The notes: generated by a model from the letters alone, not told the origin. A stretch of DNA of 64,000 bases from Arthrobacter sp. B6 (GCF_001663775.1 NZ_KV467168.1:3152780-3216779), one strand, 5' to 3'; positions 44,854-58,056 are shown, counted from the first letter of the stretch. Program-made: numbers and translations.

Positions 44854-45348
44854 ATGAGTACCACCGTCACGGCCGAACAGTATTTGGCCCGATCCATCCA
44901 GTTGGCCACGGCCAACGTCCTGAACAGCGGGGGCCCGTTCGGGGCCATGATCGTCACGGCTGATGGCCAGACGTTCGACGGCGTCAACCGCGTCACCGCC
45001 GACAACGATCCCACCGCGCACGCCGAGGTCACCGCGATCCGCACCGCCTGCCGGGCACTGGGCACGTTCGACCTCACCGGCGCCGTCCTCTACACCAGCT
45101 GCGAACCATGCCCCATGTGCCTGGCCTCCGCACTCTGGGCCCGCGTCCAGCGGGTCGTGTTCGCCGCGGACCGCCACGACGCCGCCTCCGTCGGCTTCGA
45201 CGACGCCGTCTTCTACGAATACTTCGAGAACCTGGACAGGGATTCCCTGATGCCGGTGGCCAAGCTCGAGTTGGACGATCCGCAGGCACCCACGCCGCTG
45301 GAGCCGTTCAACACCTGGAACACGCTCGAATCCAGGATCGACTACTAG
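44854..45348 (+). CDS. guaD: Guanine deaminase, cytidine-deaminase fold
   Basis: A 164-residue zinc deaminase with HAEVTAIRTA and the zinc motif TSCEPCPMCLASALWARV. The tail (DALFYEYF-like, here DDAVFYEYFENLDRDSL) matches the GuaD type of guanine deaminase, giving xanthine plus ammonia. AAGGGAG precedes the ATG. It is followed 6 bases later by the purine permease gene, so uptake and deamination are co-expressed. A related purine or nucleoside substrate remains possible. Confidence 0.85.
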   Translation: MSTTVTAEQYLARSIQLATANVLNSGGPFGAMIVTADGQTFDGVNRVTADNDPTAHAEVTAIRTACRALGTFDLTGAVLYTSCEPCPMCLASALWARVQRVVFAADRHDAASVGFDDAVFYEYFENLDRDSLMPVAKLELDDPQAPTPLEPFNTWNTLESRIDY

Positions 45349-45354
45349 GGCCCG

Positions 45355-46902
45355 GTGGCAGACATGACCATCCTGGATCATTCCCACGAGGAGCATTCGG
45401 CTCCGAAGCCCGCGCACACGGCAACCACGGCCCCCCGCGGCACGCAAGGGGCCAACGCACCCAAGCCGCCGGTGTCCAACCTCCTGGACCGCTTCTTCCA
45501 GATCACGCAGCGGGGCTCCACCCTGGCCCGTGAGTTCCGTGGCGGCCTGGTCACGTTCTTCACGATGGCGTACATCGTCATCCTCAACCCGCTGATCCTG
45601 GGCGGCTTCACCGCCGACAATGCTCCCACTGACGTGGCGGGCGGCTGGCTTTCGGCCGCCCAGGTCGGAGCAGTCACCGGGCTGACGGCCGGCGTGATGA
45701 CCATCCTGTTCGGGCTCGTGGCCAACCTTCCCTTCGGCCTGGCCGCGGGGCTGGGGATCAACTCCTTCCTGGCGGTCTCCGTCATCCAGGAAGTCACCTG
45801 GGCCGAGGCCATGGGGCTGGTTGTCATCAACGGAATCCTCATCGTCCTGTTTGGCATCACCGGTGCCCGCACCGCGATCTTCCGGGCCGTGCCCAAGGAG
45901 CTCAAAGCCGCCATCACGGTGGGTATCGGCCTGTTCATCGCCTTCATCGGGTTTGTGGACTCCGGCTTCGTCAGGTCGACGGCGGGCGGCCCGCCCGTGC
46001 AGCTGGGCGACGGCGGGTCCATCACCTCCATCCCCACGCTGGTGTTTGTGGTGGGCCTGCTGGCCATGGGCATCCTCGTGGCCCGCAAGGTGCAGGGCGG
46101 CCTGCTGATCGGCATCGTGGCCACTACCGTGTTGGCCGCCGTCGTGGAAGCCTTCCTGAAGATCGGCCCGGCCAGCGCCACCAACCCCGGCGGCTGGCAC
46201 CTGAACACCCCGGTGCTCTCCGGGCAGCTGGTCTCCGCCCCGGACCTGGGCCTGGTGGGAGAGTTCGACATGTTCGGCGCCTTCGGCCGTATCGGCGGGC
46301 TGGCCGCCACCATGCTGGTGTTCACGCTGGTCTTCACCAACTTCTTCGACGCGATGGGCACCATGACTGGCCTGGCGAAGAGCGCCGGAGTGGCCCACAA
46401 GGACGGTACTTTCCCCCGGCTCAAGTCCGCCTTCATCGTCGAAGGCATCGGGGCCGTGGCCGGCGGCGCCACCTCGGGATCCTCAAACACGGTGTATATC
46501 GACTCTGCGGCGGGGATCGGCGAAGGAGCACGCACCGGCCTGGCCTCGGTGGTCACCGGTGTACTGTTCCTGGGCTCGATGTTCCTCACCCCGCTGACCA
46601 GCGTGGTTCCGCTGGAGGTTGCCGCAGCTGCCCTGGTGGTGGTGGGCGCGATGATGATGGCGCAGATCCGCGAGATCAAGTTCAGCAAGTTCTCCGTGGC
46701 CCTGCCGGCATTCCTCACCATCGTGACCATGCCGCTGACCTACTCCATCGCCAATGGCATCGGCGTCGGCTTCGTCTCCTGGGCCATCATCGGTGCGGCG
46801 TCCGGGAAGGCGAAGAAGATCCATCCGCTCATGTGGGTGGTCAGCGCCGGCTTCCTGGTGTACTTCGCCCGCGGACCGATCAACCTGCTGCTGGGCGCCT
46901 AG
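45355..46902 (+). CDS. AzgA-family hypoxanthine/guanine permease
   Basis: A 515-residue transporter with about 12-14 membrane segments. TREFRGGLVTFFTMAYIVILNP-like (REFRGGLVTFFTMAYIVILN) and GLAAGLGINSFLAVSV are hallmarks of the AzgA/PbuG group that import hypoxanthine, guanine and adenine with protons. A 40-residue hydrophilic, Ala/Pro-rich N-terminus precedes the core. The start is GTG 45355 or ATG 45364. It is in operon with guaD. Confidence 0.9.
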   Translation: MADMTILDHSHEEHSAPKPAHTATTAPRGTQGANAPKPPVSNLLDRFFQITQRGSTLAREFRGGLVTFFTMAYIVILNPLILGGFTADNAPTDVAGGWLSAAQVGAVTGLTAGVMTILFGLVANLPFGLAAGLGINSFLAVSVIQEVTWAEAMGLVVINGILIVLFGITGARTAIFRAVPKELKAAITVGIGLFIAFIGFVDSGFVRSTAGGPPVQLGDGGSITSIPTLVFVVGLLAMGILVARKVQGGLLIGIVATTVLAAVVEAFLKIGPASATNPGGWHLNTPVLSGQLVSAPDLGLVGEFDMFGAFGRIGGLAATMLVFTLVFTNFFDAMGTMTGLAKSAGVAHKDGTFPRLKSAFIVEGIGAVAGGATSGSSNTVYIDSAAGIGEGARTGLASVVTGVLFLGSMFLTPLTSVVPLEVAAAALVVVGAMMMAQIREIKFSKFSVALPAFLTIVTMPLTYSIANGIGVGFVSWAIIGAASGKAKKIHPLMWVVSAGFLVYFARGPINLLLGA

Positions 46903-47001
46903 CGCATTTCAACCCATCACCGCCGGACGGGTGCTTTGTCCGGCCCCAAATAGGAACGACAATATGGAAACCACCGCAGTGCCGGAAGAAGGAGTGCCGC
47001 C

Positions 47002-48270
47002 ATGCTGGACCTGATACCTTCGCTCAGTTCCTGGCCGCCTGCCGTGGCGGGCGAGCGGTACGCCGTGGCCACTGTTGTTGCGGCGACGGGCTCGGTGCCG
47101 CGGCCGGTGGGGACGTCCATGCTGGTCGCCGAGTCAGGGGCCGTCCTGGGCAGCCTGTCCGGCGGTTGCGTGGAAGGCGCCGTAGTGGCGCTCGCACTGG
47201 AGGCAATGGACGACGGCGGGACGCGCCACGGGACGTTCGGCTACAGCGCCGCCGATGCCTTCGCCGCCGGACTCACGTGCGGAGGCGAGCTGCAGATCCA
47301 CATCGAGCCCGCTGACGCCAGCCTGCGGGGAGCCGTGCGGCAACTCGCCTCAGTCCGGCCGGGGGACCCCGTGGCAGTGGTCCGCCGGCTGGATGCCGGC
47401 GGGAGCGGCGCCGTCGTCATTCCGGACCCGGCCACCTTCAGCGTGGCCGGGTCCCCGGAGGCCTCCGCCCTCCTGGGCCTGGCGGCGCAGGGTGGCGGGA
47501 ACCGCGGAGACCGTAACGGCGGAGACTGGGACCACGCCGGTGTGGCGCGGATCGAGTCCTTCCTCCGCGGCGGCGGGAGCGGCATCGTGGAGACGGGTGA
47601 GGCTGACACCTGCCCCGCCGGACCCGGCGGAGACGGGCAGCACCCCGCGCAGGAACCCGTTACCCTCCTCGTCGAGAGCAGGCTCGCCCCGCCCCGCATG
47701 CTCGTGTTCGGCGCCAACGACTTCGGCGCAGCCCTGGTGCCGGCCGCCAAACTGCTGGGTTACCGGGTCACCCTTGTGGACGCCCGGCCAGCCTTCGCCA
47801 CCCAGGCCCGGTTCTCCTGCGCGGACGAAGTGGTCACGGACTGGCCGCACCGGTATCTCGCAGCAGAAGCCGCCGCCGGCCGGATCGACCCGCGCACCGT
47901 CGTCTGCGTCCTCAGCCACGATCCAAAGTTCGACATTCCGCTGCTCGAAACCGCGCTGGCCCTGGACCTTGCCTACGTCGGTGCCATGGGGTCGCGCCGC
48001 AGCCACCTCCAGCGCGTTGACGACCTCCTGGACGCCGGTGTGCGGCCGGAGCGGATCGCGCAGCTGCATTCCCCGATCGGGCTGGACCTCGGTGCCGTGA
48101 CCCCGGCCGAGGTCGCTGTGTCCGTCACCGCGGAGCTCATCGCATCCCGCAGCCGGAAGTCCTCGTGTACGCCGCTTCGGGAGACTTCCGGTCCCATCCA
48201 CCAGACCGCCGCCCGGGCCGCCCACCTCCCGGCGCCCACCATCAGCCAGCAGGAGATCGCATGGACATGA
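47002..48270 (+). CDS. xdhC: XdhC-family molybdenum cofactor insertion protein
   Basis: A 422-residue XdhC/CoxI protein. The N-terminal part has TVVAATGSVPRPVGTSMLV and GSLSGGCVEGAVV with the conserved Cys. The C-terminal Rossmann part has MLVFGANDFGAALVPAA and YVGAMGSRRSHLQRV. These proteins bind and sulfurate the Mo cofactor and insert it into xanthine dehydrogenase. A Gly/Asp-rich linker (about 160-215) separates the parts. AAGGAG precedes the ATG. It overlaps the next gene by 10 bases. Confidence 0.9.
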   Translation: MLDLIPSLSSWPPAVAGERYAVATVVAATGSVPRPVGTSMLVAESGAVLGSLSGGCVEGAVVALALEAMDDGGTRHGTFGYSAADAFAAGLTCGGELQIHIEPADASLRGAVRQLASVRPGDPVAVVRRLDAGGSGAVVIPDPATFSVAGSPEASALLGLAAQGGGNRGDRNGGDWDHAGVARIESFLRGGGSGIVETGEADTCPAGPGGDGQHPAQEPVTLLVESRLAPPRMLVFGANDFGAALVPAAKLLGYRVTLVDARPAFATQARFSCADEVVTDWPHRYLAAEAAAGRIDPRTVVCVLSHDPKFDIPLLETALALDLAYVGAMGSRRSHLQRVDDLLDAGVRPERIAQLHSPIGLDLGAVTPAEVAVSVTAELIASRSRKSSCTPLRETSGPIHQTAARAAHLPAPTISQQEIAWT

Positions 48271-49202
48271 ACACCATCGAGGCGGTGCTCCGCACGACGG
48301 ATCCCGCGGACTGGCGCGACGGCGACGCCTGGCTGGCCGGCGGCACCGTCCTCTTTTCCTATGGCAGCTACGCCTTCGGGCCCGAACCGCTCAAACGCCT
48401 GCTGGATCTGGGCTCGGCCGGCTGGACACCCGTCACCGTCACCGATGACGGCATCGAGCTCGCTGCCACCTGCACGGTCGCGGACCTATACGCCCTGCCG
48501 GATTCGCCGGACCTGACCCGGCGGGGCTGGCCCGCCCTGGACCTCATCCGGCCCTGCTGCGACTCCTTTGTGGCGTCCTTCAAGGTGTGGAACATGTCCA
48601 CAGTGGGCGGGAACATCTGCACCGCATTGCCTGCAGGACCCATGACTTCCCTGTGTGCGGGGCTCGACGGCGTGGCCACTATCCTGGGCGCCGGGGGCAC
48701 TACCCGCACCCTCCCCGTCGCCGACTTCGTCACGGGGGACGGAACCAACTGCCTGGCACCCGGCGAGCTGTTGCGCAGCATCCACCTCCCGGCGTCGGCC
48801 CTTGGCTCCCGGGTGGCGTTCCGCCGGTTGTCGCTGAGCAACCTGGGGCGCTCCGGCGTGCTGCTGATCGGAAGGCTCGACGGCGGCGCCTCCCTGGTCC
48901 TCACCGTCACCGCAGCGACCCAACGGCCCGTGCAGCTGCGGTTCCGGCATTTGCCGGAAGCCGCCGAACTGGCCGCAGCGGTGGCCGACGCCATTCCCGA
49001 AAACCTCTACCACAACGACATCCACGGGCTGCCGGCATGGCGGCAGGACATGACCTACCGCCTCGCGGAAGAGATCCGCGCCGAGCTCGCTGCCCCCGAC
49101 CGGGCGCCGGGAGTGTCAGTGTCCGGCGACTTCTGGCCGCCGCCGGCGGCCCGCAACGTGCCGCCCGCGCCCGGGCACATCCCACAGCAGGAAGGGGCCT
49201 GA
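48261..49202 (+). CDS. Xanthine dehydrogenase FAD-binding subunit
   Basis: A 313-residue FAD subunit (XdhB/CoxM type). FAD-contacting segments are AWLAGGTVLF and KVWNMSTVGGNICTALPAG, followed by a CO-dehydrogenase-flavoprotein C-terminal domain. It takes electrons from the [2Fe-2S] clusters and passes them to NAD or another acceptor. ATG 48261 with AGGAG is inside the XdhC gene end; ATG 48267 is an alternative. The next gene begins 2 bases after its stop. Confidence 0.87.
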   Translation: MDMNTIEAVLRTTDPADWRDGDAWLAGGTVLFSYGSYAFGPEPLKRLLDLGSAGWTPVTVTDDGIELAATCTVADLYALPDSPDLTRRGWPALDLIRPCCDSFVASFKVWNMSTVGGNICTALPAGPMTSLCAGLDGVATILGAGGTTRTLPVADFVTGDGTNCLAPGELLRSIHLPASALGSRVAFRRLSLSNLGRSGVLLIGRLDGGASLVLTVTAATQRPVQLRFRHLPEAAELAAAVADAIPENLYHNDIHGLPAWRQDMTYRLAEEIRAELAAPDRAPGVSVSGDFWPPPAARNVPPAPGHIPQQEGA

Positions 49203-49204
49203 GC

Positions 49205-52042
49205 ATGGCCATCGAGATCAACGGCATTCCGGCAGAAACCGGGCCACGCCCCGGGCAGTGCCTGCGGACCTTCCTGCGGGAGCAGGGCAACCTGGGCGTC
49301 AAGAAGGGCTGCGACGGCGGCGACTGCGGTGCCTGCACCGTGCACGTGGACGGGACACCGGTGCACAGCTGCATCTATCCGGCCGTCCGCGCCGAGGGGC
49401 ACGCCGTCACCACCATCGAGGGCCTTGCCGGAACATCCGGCGCCGCGGGCGGCGAACTGCATCCTGTGCAGCAGCAGTTCCTGGAACGCCAGGGCTTCCA
49501 GTGCGGCTTCTGCACCGCCGGCATGCTGATGACCGCGGCCACGTTCACTGAAGAACAGAAGGAAAACCTGCCCCGCAACCTCAAGGGCAACCTCTGCCGC
49601 TGCACCGGCTACCGGGCCATCGAGGACGCCGTCTGCGGGCGCGCAGGCCACCCTGATCCGGCCGGACAGGGGTCCGGGATCGCGGGGGAGGGCCAGCCCG
49701 AGCCGCGGCCCGGAGGGATGGGCGACGACGTCCCGGCCCCCGCCAGCCGCGCCGTGGTCACCGGCACGGCCCGCTACACCCTGGACGTTCCGGCAGGCCA
49801 GCTGCCGGGGCTGCTGCACCTGAAGCTCCTGCGCTCGCCGCACGCCCACGCCCGCGTGGCCGGCATCAACACCGAACCGGCGCTGAAAGTGCCCGGGGTG
49901 GTAGCGGTCTTGACTCACCGGGACGCCCCCGCACATTTGTTTTCAACAGCGCAGCATGAGCTGTACACGGACGACCCGGACGACACCCGGGTGCTGGACG
50001 ACGTGGTGCGGTTCCGCGGCCAGCGGGTCGCCGCCGTCGTGGCTGAATCCGTGCAGGCCGCCGAAGCAGGAGTCCGGGCGCTCGCCGTTGAGTACGAAAT
50101 CCTCGACGCAGTCTTCACCCCGCAGGACGCCATCCTGCCCGGCGCCCCCACGCTCCACGGGGAGAAGGACGCCCTCACGGCCCGGATCGCCCGGCCGGAG
50201 CAGAACGTGGTGGCCGAACTCCACTCCGAACTGGGCAGCGTGGACGACGGCTTCGCGGCCGCCGGCTTCATCCACGAACAGACCTACCAGACGCAGCGGG
50301 TCCAGCACGTCGCCCTCGAGACCCACGCCTCGATTGCCTCCGTGGACAGTGAGGGCCGGTTGCAGGTCCGCACGTCCAGCCAGGTCCCGTTCCTGGTCCG
50401 CCGCACGCTGTGCCGGGTCTTCGGGCTGCCGGAGGAGCAGGTGCACGTGGTGGCCGGCCGCGTGGGCGGCGGCTTCGGCGGCAAGCAGGAGGTCCTCACC
50501 GAGGACATCGTGGCGCTCGCGGCCCTGAAGCTGGGCCGGCCCGTCCAGCTCGAACTGACCCGGACGGAGCAGTTCACCGCCACCACCACCCGGCATCCCT
50601 TCACCATTAAGCTCAAGGCCGGCGCCAGTGCCGACGGCCGGCTGACCGCGCTGAAACTGGACGTCCTGACGAACACCGGCGCGTACGGCAACCACGGCCC
50701 GGGAGTGATGTTCCACGGCTGCGGCGAGTCCCTGGCTGTCTACAAGTGCGACAACAAGAAAGTTGACGCGCAGGCGGTCTACACGAACACCGTCCCGTCC
50801 GGGGCCTTCCGCGGCTACGGCCTGAGCCAGATGATCTTCGCCATCGAGTCCGCCATGGATGAGCTTGCCATCGGGATCGGGATGGATCCGCTGGAGTTCC
50901 GCAGGCGGAACATGGTGCGCGAAGGCGATGACATGCTGTCCACCCATCCCGAGCCGGAGGAGGACGTCCACTACGGCAGCTACGGCCTGGACCAATGCCT
51001 CAACCTGGTCCGGGACGCCCTGGACCGCGGCAAGGAACGGTACCGGGCAGCGGGGCTGGACCAGCTCGGCGCGGACTGGATCACGGGCGAGGGAACGGCT
51101 CTGTCCATGATCGACACGGTGCCGCCGCGGGGCCACTTCGCCCACTCGAAACTCCGGCTCCTTCCGGACGGAACCTACCAGGCCGACGTCGGCACGGCCG
51201 AGTTCGGCAACGGCACCACCACGGTTCACGCCCAACTGGCCGCCACAGCACTGTCCACGGACGCAACACGCGTGTCTGTCCGGCAGTCCGACACGGACCT
51301 GATCGAGCACGATACCGGGGCGTTCGGTTCGGCCGGCACCGTGGTGGCCGGGAAGGCGACGCTCGCCGCCGCCGAGGAACTCGCCGTCCGGATCCGGGCA
51401 TTCGCTGCCGGGATCCGGCAGGTCCAGTCCTCCGGCTGCGTCCTCGACGGCGACACGGTGGTCTGCGAGGGAACGCCCGTGCCGCTGACGGAACTGGCGC
51501 AGGCCGCCGCGGAAGCCGGCGTCGAACTCGCCGCCGAAGGACGGTGGGGCGGCACGCCGCGCTCCGTGGCATTCAACGTGCACGGCTTCCGCGTAGCGGT
51601 GAACCGCGGCACGGGGGAGCTGCGGATCCTGCAGAGCGTTCAGGCCGCCGACGCCGGCGTGGTGGTCAACCCCCGGCAGTGCCGCGGCCAGATCGAGGGC
51701 GGGATCGCGCAGGCGCTGGGCGCCGCGCTGTACGAGGAGGTGGTGGTGGACGGCGCCGGGCGGGTCACCACGGACATCCTCCGCCATTACCACATCCCCA
51801 CGTTCGCCGACGTGCCCAGGAGCGAGGTGTACTTCGCCGACACGAACGACAAACTGGGCCCCCTCGGCGCCAAGTCCATGAGCGAAAGCCCCTTCAACCC
51901 GGTGGCGCCGGCCCTGGCGAACGCCATCCGGAACGCCACCGGTGTGCGGTTCGCATCCCTGCCCATCGCGCGGGACAAGATCTACCTCGGGATGCGGGAT
52001 GCCGACGCGCCCGCCGTCCCCCTGCTGAAGGAGGCCATATAG
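49205..52042 (+). CDS. Xanthine dehydrogenase, fused [2Fe-2S] and molybdopterin subunits
   Basis: A 945-residue fusion. Residues 1-145 are the small subunit with both clusters (Cys36, 41, 44, 56; Cys100, 103, 131, 133). From about 175 onward is the Mo-binding large subunit, with [34 protein letters not shown], and the late [12 protein letters not shown] with its catalytic Glu. It oxidises hypoxanthine/xanthine to urate. In many bacteria these parts are separate proteins, or all are fused with FAD; here FAD is separate. The unlike junction is a Pro/Gly-rich linker. Confidence 0.9.
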   Translation: MAIEINGIPAETGPRPGQCLRTFLREQGNLGVKKGCDGGDCGACTVHVDGTPVHSCIYPAVRAEGHAVTTIEGLAGTSGAAGGELHPVQQQFLERQGFQCGFCTAGMLMTAATFTEEQKENLPRNLKGNLCRCTGYRAIEDAVCGRAGHPDPAGQGSGIAGEGQPEPRPGGMGDDVPAPASRAVVTGTARYTLDVPAGQLPGLLHLKLLRSPHAHARVAGINTEPALKVPGVVAVLTHRDAPAHLFSTAQHELYTDDPDDTRVLDDVVRFRGQRVAAVVAESVQAAEAGVRALAVEYEILDAVFTPQDAILPGAPTLHGEKDALTARIARPEQNVVAELHSELGSVDDGFAAAGFIHEQTYQTQRVQHVALETHASIASVDSEGRLQVRTSSQVPFLVRRTLCRVFGLPEEQVHVVAGRVGGGFGGKQEVLTEDIVALAALKLGRPVQLELTRTEQFTATTTRHPFTIKLKAGASADGRLTALKLDVLTNTGAYGNHGPGVMFHGCGESLAVYKCDNKKVDAQAVYTNTVPSGAFRGYGLSQMIFAIESAMDELAIGIGMDPLEFRRRNMVREGDDMLSTHPEPEEDVHYGSYGLDQCLNLVRDALDRGKERYRAAGLDQLGADWITGEGTALSMIDTVPPRGHFAHSKLRLLPDGTYQADVGTAEFGNGTTTVHAQLAATALSTDATRVSVRQSDTDLIEHDTGAFGSAGTVVAGKATLAAAEELAVRIRAFAAGIRQVQSSGCVLDGDTVVCEGTPVPLTELAQAAAEAGVELAAEGRWGGTPRSVAFNVHGFRVAVNRGTGELRILQSVQAADAGVVVNPRQCRGQIEGGIAQALGAALYEEVVVDGAGRVTTDILRHYHIPTFADVPRSEVYFADTNDKLGPLGAKSMSESPFNPVAPALANAIRNATGVRFASLPIARDKIYLGMRDADAPAVPLLKEAI

Positions 52043-52049
52043 TCGTAGG

Positions 52050-53030
52050 ATGGAACAGCGCAGATTAGGCAAGACCGGACGGAACGTCTCAATCGTGGGG
52101 CTGGGCACCTGGCAGCTCGGCGCTGACTGGGGCAACGTGGATCGGGCACAGGCCCAAACCATCCTTGCCGCGTCCGTGGAGGCCGGCGTCACGCTCTTCG
52201 ACACGGCAGATGTCTATGGCGATGGCAAGAGCGAGCAGGCAATTGGAAAGTTCCTCGCGGACAACCGAGGGCTGGACATCACCGTTGCCACCAAAATGGG
52301 CCGCCGCATGGACCAGCAGCCGGAGAACTACACCCTGGCCAATTTCCGCCAGTGGGTGGACCGTTCCCGGAAGAACCTCGGCACAGACAGCCTGGACCTC
52401 GTCCAGCTGCACTGCCCGCCCACGCCCGTCTACAGCAGCACCGAGGTATACGACGCCCTGGACACGCTGGTAGCCGAAGGTGCCATCCGCAACTACGGCG
52501 TCAGCGTGGAACGCACCGACGAGGCCCTCGAAGCCATCCGGCACGAAGGCACCGCGTCCGTCCAGATCATTCTGAACGCCTTCCGGCTCAAGCCGCTGGA
52601 CGAGGTCCTCCCGGCGGCGAAGGCCGCGGGAGTGGGCATCATCGCCCGGGTACCGCTTGCCTCGGGACTGCTGTCCGGAAAGTACTCGAAGGAAACCTCC
52701 TTCGCTGAGAACGACCACCGGAACTACAACCGCAATGGCGACTCCTTCGACGTCGGCGAGACGTTCTCCGGCGTCGACTACGATCTTGGGCTGAAGGCTG
52801 TGGCGGAGTTTGAGCAGCTGGTCCCGGACGGGGTAGGAACCGCGCAGGCGGCCATCGCCTGGATCGCTGCGCAGGACGGCGTCACTACCGTGATTCCCGG
52901 GGCACGCAACGTGGACCAGGCCACCGCCAACGCAGCCGCGGCGAGCGTTTCCCTCCCGGGCGAATTCGACGAGGGCGTGCGGTGGATCTACGACCACTAC
53001 TTCCGCGAGGCCATCCACCCGCGCTGGTAG
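52050..53030 (+). CDS. Aldo/keto reductase
   Basis: A 326-residue (alpha/beta)8 NADPH oxidoreductase. It shows the cofactor-side GLGTWQLGADWG start and the catalytic tetrad residues in FDTADVYGDGKSEQAIGKFL (Asp, Tyr), TKMG (Lys) and VQLHCPP (His). The substrate is unknown. It lies 7 bases after the xanthine dehydrogenase gene and is probably co-transcribed, but no direct link to purine breakdown is evident. Confidence 0.88.
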   Translation: MEQRRLGKTGRNVSIVGLGTWQLGADWGNVDRAQAQTILAASVEAGVTLFDTADVYGDGKSEQAIGKFLADNRGLDITVATKMGRRMDQQPENYTLANFRQWVDRSRKNLGTDSLDLVQLHCPPTPVYSSTEVYDALDTLVAEGAIRNYGVSVERTDEALEAIRHEGTASVQIILNAFRLKPLDEVLPAAKAAGVGIIARVPLASGLLSGKYSKETSFAENDHRNYNRNGDSFDVGETFSGVDYDLGLKAVAEFEQLVPDGVGTAQAAIAWIAAQDGVTTVIPGARNVDQATANAAAASVSLPGEFDEGVRWIYDHYFREAIHPRW

Positions 53031-53033
53031 CGC

Positions 53034-53678
53034 ATGAGCACTTCCGTCAGCGCCTTCGTGGAACGGCTCTCGGCTGTGGCCACAGTGCCTGGGCGCAACA
53101 ACTTCTTCGACTACGCCGTTCCGGCAAATGCCCAGCGCCGGCACAACCTGGAAATCTATCTGCAGGAAATGCTGGACCGCTCGCCGAAGGTGCTGCTGCT
53201 GGGCGAGGCCCCCGGTTTCAGGGGCATGAGGATCACGGGCGTTCCCTTCACCAACCGCAGCATGTTCGAAGGGCCGGCCAACAGCTTTGGGCTGTTCGGG
53301 CCGGGAAAGGGGTACTCGCTGCCACCCGAGGCGGCGGGCGTCGCCTCCGAACCGACCGCAACGGTGATGTGGGAGGTCCTGGCGGAACTGAACTTCCTTC
53401 CCCTGCTGTGGAGCGCCTGCCCATGGCATACCCACCTGGCGGGACGGCCCCAGTCCAACCGCACGCCGACGGCGGCCGAAGCCAACCTCGGCACTGCTTT
53501 CTGGCAGGCACTGACGGAATTGTTCCGCATCGAAACGGTGGTGGCCGTGGGCAACGTGGCGCACCGCAGCCTGCTTCGGAGCGGCGTGGATGCGCCGAAA
53601 GTCAGGCATCCCGCCCACGGCGGTCGGTCCGGCTTTAAACGTGGATTGGAGGAGCTGCTCCTCGCAGGCGGTGGCTAG
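53034..53678 (+). CDS. Uracil-DNA-glycosylase-superfamily-like protein
   Basis: A 214-residue protein with the UDG-fold motif LLLGEAPGFRGMRITGVPFTN (about 53-73) and a late HPAHGGRSG loop, placed like motifs A and B of that superfamily. The characteristic motif residues differ from the canonical GQDPYH and HPS forms, so activity on uracil is not assured. It starts 3 bases after the aldo/keto reductase stop. Its stop overlaps the end of the next minus-strand gene. Confidence 0.68.
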   Translation: MSTSVSAFVERLSAVATVPGRNNFFDYAVPANAQRRHNLEIYLQEMLDRSPKVLLLGEAPGFRGMRITGVPFTNRSMFEGPANSFGLFGPGKGYSLPPEAAGVASEPTATVMWEVLAELNFLPLLWSACPWHTHLAGRPQSNRTPTAAEANLGTAFWQALTELFRIETVVAVGNVAHRSLLRSGVDAPKVRHPAHGGRSGFKRGLEELLLAGGG

Positions 53679-54301
53679 CCCAGCAGGTGGAGCTGCTCCG
53701 GCGTGTCAATATCCTCACCCGTGGACTGGTCGCTGCAGTCCACCTCGTCCACCAGTTCCGGGTGTGACTGCAGGAAGCTACGCGCCCCGGCGTCGCCCGT
53801 CACTGTACTGGCCACAGCGTCCCGGAGTCCGACGTCGATGAGCAGCGGATGCCCCCGGCGGACCCTGCCGTTCCCGCCTTCGTCACTGCCGCCGTCGTGA
53901 TAGGCAGCTGCGGTGATCCGGCCCGGACGGTGCCGGGCAAGCAGACGGCCCACCGTCCGGAGTGTGAGGCCGGGCTGGTCCACAAGCGCGATCAGCAGAT
54001 GGTCCCCGGGCCATGCGGCGGCGTTGCCCAGCAGGAATGAGCTGCCCATCCCGGACTGCCAGTGCTCGTTCACCACCGTCCGGTAGCGGTCCAGCTCGGC
54101 GATGGCCGCGACGTCGGGAGCGCCGGCGCCGAGCACCACCACCACTTCGCGGCAGCCGCCGTCGAGGAGTGCTCCCGCGATGGCTTCCACGAGCGGGCGG
54201 CCGCGGTAGGGAAGGAGGGCCTTGGCGCCTTTCCCCAGCCGCGTCCCGGCGCCGGCAGCCAGGACTACAGCGGTGGTCCTGGTTTCAGTTGTGTTCCCCA
54301 T
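53675..54301 (-). CDS. MocA-like molybdopterin cytidylyltransferase
   Basis: A 208-residue nucleotidyltransferase. The N-terminal AVVLAAGAGTRLGKGAKALLPYRGRPLVE is the signature loop and Lys of MobA/MocA enzymes, and the LIALVDQPGLT metal Asp motif is typical of MocA. It would add CMP to the molybdenum cofactor for the nearby xanthine dehydrogenase; this fits both family and context. ATG 54301 has AGGG upstream; a GTG at 54307 is possible. Confidence 0.83.
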   Translation of the reverse strand: MGNTTETRTTAVVLAAGAGTRLGKGAKALLPYRGRPLVEAIAGALLDGGCREVVVVLGAGAPDVAAIAELDRYRTVVNEHWQSGMGSSFLLGNAAAWPGDHLLIALVDQPGLTLRTVGRLLARHRPGRITAAAYHDGGSDEGGNGRVRRGHPLLIDVGLRDAVASTVTGDAGARSFLQSHPELVDEVDCSDQSTGEDIDTPEQLHLLG

Positions 54302-54318
54302 AGCCACACCCTATATGG

Positions 54319-54379
54319 AGTTTTTGTCCAGATACGGAGTCCAAATGGGCCCTCATCCCGCTGTATCTGGACAAAAACT
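54319..54379. repeat. 61-nt palindromic repeat, copy B
   Basis: Bounded by AGTTTTTGTCCA (54319-54330) and TGGACAAAAACT (54368-54379). Pairing extends on both sides to a 21-bp perfect stem (54315-54335 with 54363-54383) with a 27-nt loop. It lies between aceE (stop 54413) and the MocA-like gene (start 54301). Confidence 0.9.
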
Positions 54380-54412
54380 CCATGGGGAGGGCAGATATTG
54401 GCCAGCGACCAC

Positions 54413-57166
<2,754 letters not shown>

Positions 57167-57210
57167 GTCAGCCTCGTTTCGTCGTTGCATGCTGGGCTAA
57201 TTGCTTCCGT

Positions 57211-57226
57211 ATTGTGAGAAAACAAT
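57211..57226. promoter_or_regulatory. Dyad in the aceE/SDR divergent promoter region
   Basis: ATTGT GAGAAA ACAAT, 5-bp arms with a 6-base spacer, lies 45 bases upstream of the aceE start in an AT-rich stretch. It may be an operator for aceE regulation. The regulator is not known from this window. Confidence 0.4.
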
Positions 57227-57294
57227 TTTGCTGTTCGAGATTATCTTGGAAGGCTCTAGTATTCAATTGTGACCGTGACTATGAGGAGAGCTGA

Positions 57295-58056
57295 ATGAGC
57301 AGTACAGGCGGAGCCGCCCGGGTCGCCGTCGTCACCGGTGCCGGGTCGGGCATCGGCCGTGCCGTGGCCCGGCTGATGCTCGCGGACGGCTATCGGGTGG
57401 CGCTGGCGGGGCGGCGGGAGGAGCAACTGCTCGAAACGGCGGACGGACACAGGAACGCGCTGCCGGTGCCGTGCGATGTCACTGCGCCCGACGACGTCGA
57501 ACGGCTTTTTGAATCCACCCGCCGGCGGTGGGGAAGAGTGGATGTGCTCTTCAACAACGCCGGCGTGTTCGGGCCTGCGGCTTCCGTTGATGAGATCAGC
57601 CTCGCCGACTGGAATGCCACGGTGGCCGTGAACCTTACGGGCTCCATGCTGTGCGCCGCCGCAGCCGTGCGGTCGATGAAGGCCCAACAGCCGCAGGGCG
57701 GGCGGATCATCAACAATGGCTCCATTTCGGCGCATTCACCCCGGCCGCGGACCGTGGCCTACGCCGTGACGAAACACGCCATGACCGGTCTCACCAAGAG
57801 TATTGAGCTCGACGGCCGCGCTTTTGGCATCACCTGCGGCCAGATCGACATCGGCAATACCGCCACCGAGATCATGGACACCATCGGGGTGGGTTCAGGC
57901 GCGCTCCAGGCCGACGGCAGCCGCCGCGTTGAGCCCATGTTCCCCGTGGAGGACGCCGCGCGGGCCGTCCTGCTCATGGCCAACATGCCGGCGTCGGCCA
58001 GCGTCGGTTCAATGGTCATCACGGCGGCGGGCATGCCGTTCATCGGCCGCGGCTAA
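57295..58056 (+). CDS. Short-chain dehydrogenase/reductase
   Basis: A 253-residue classical SDR with cofactor motif [12 protein letters not shown], the catalytic Ser in [10 protein letters not shown] and YAVTK. The residues after the second strand (LAGRREEQL) favour NADP. The substrate is unknown. AGGAGAG precedes the ATG. It diverges from aceE and is followed by repeat copy C. Confidence 0.88.
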   Translation: MSSTGGAARVAVVTGAGSGIGRAVARLMLADGYRVALAGRREEQLLETADGHRNALPVPCDVTAPDDVERLFESTRRRWGRVDVLFNNAGVFGPAASVDEISLADWNATVAVNLTGSMLCAAAAVRSMKAQQPQGGRIINNGSISAHSPRPRTVAYAVTKHAMTGLTKSIELDGRAFGITCGQIDIGNTATEIMDTIGVGSGALQADGSRRVEPMFPVEDAARAVLLMANMPASASVGSMVITAAGMPFIGRG

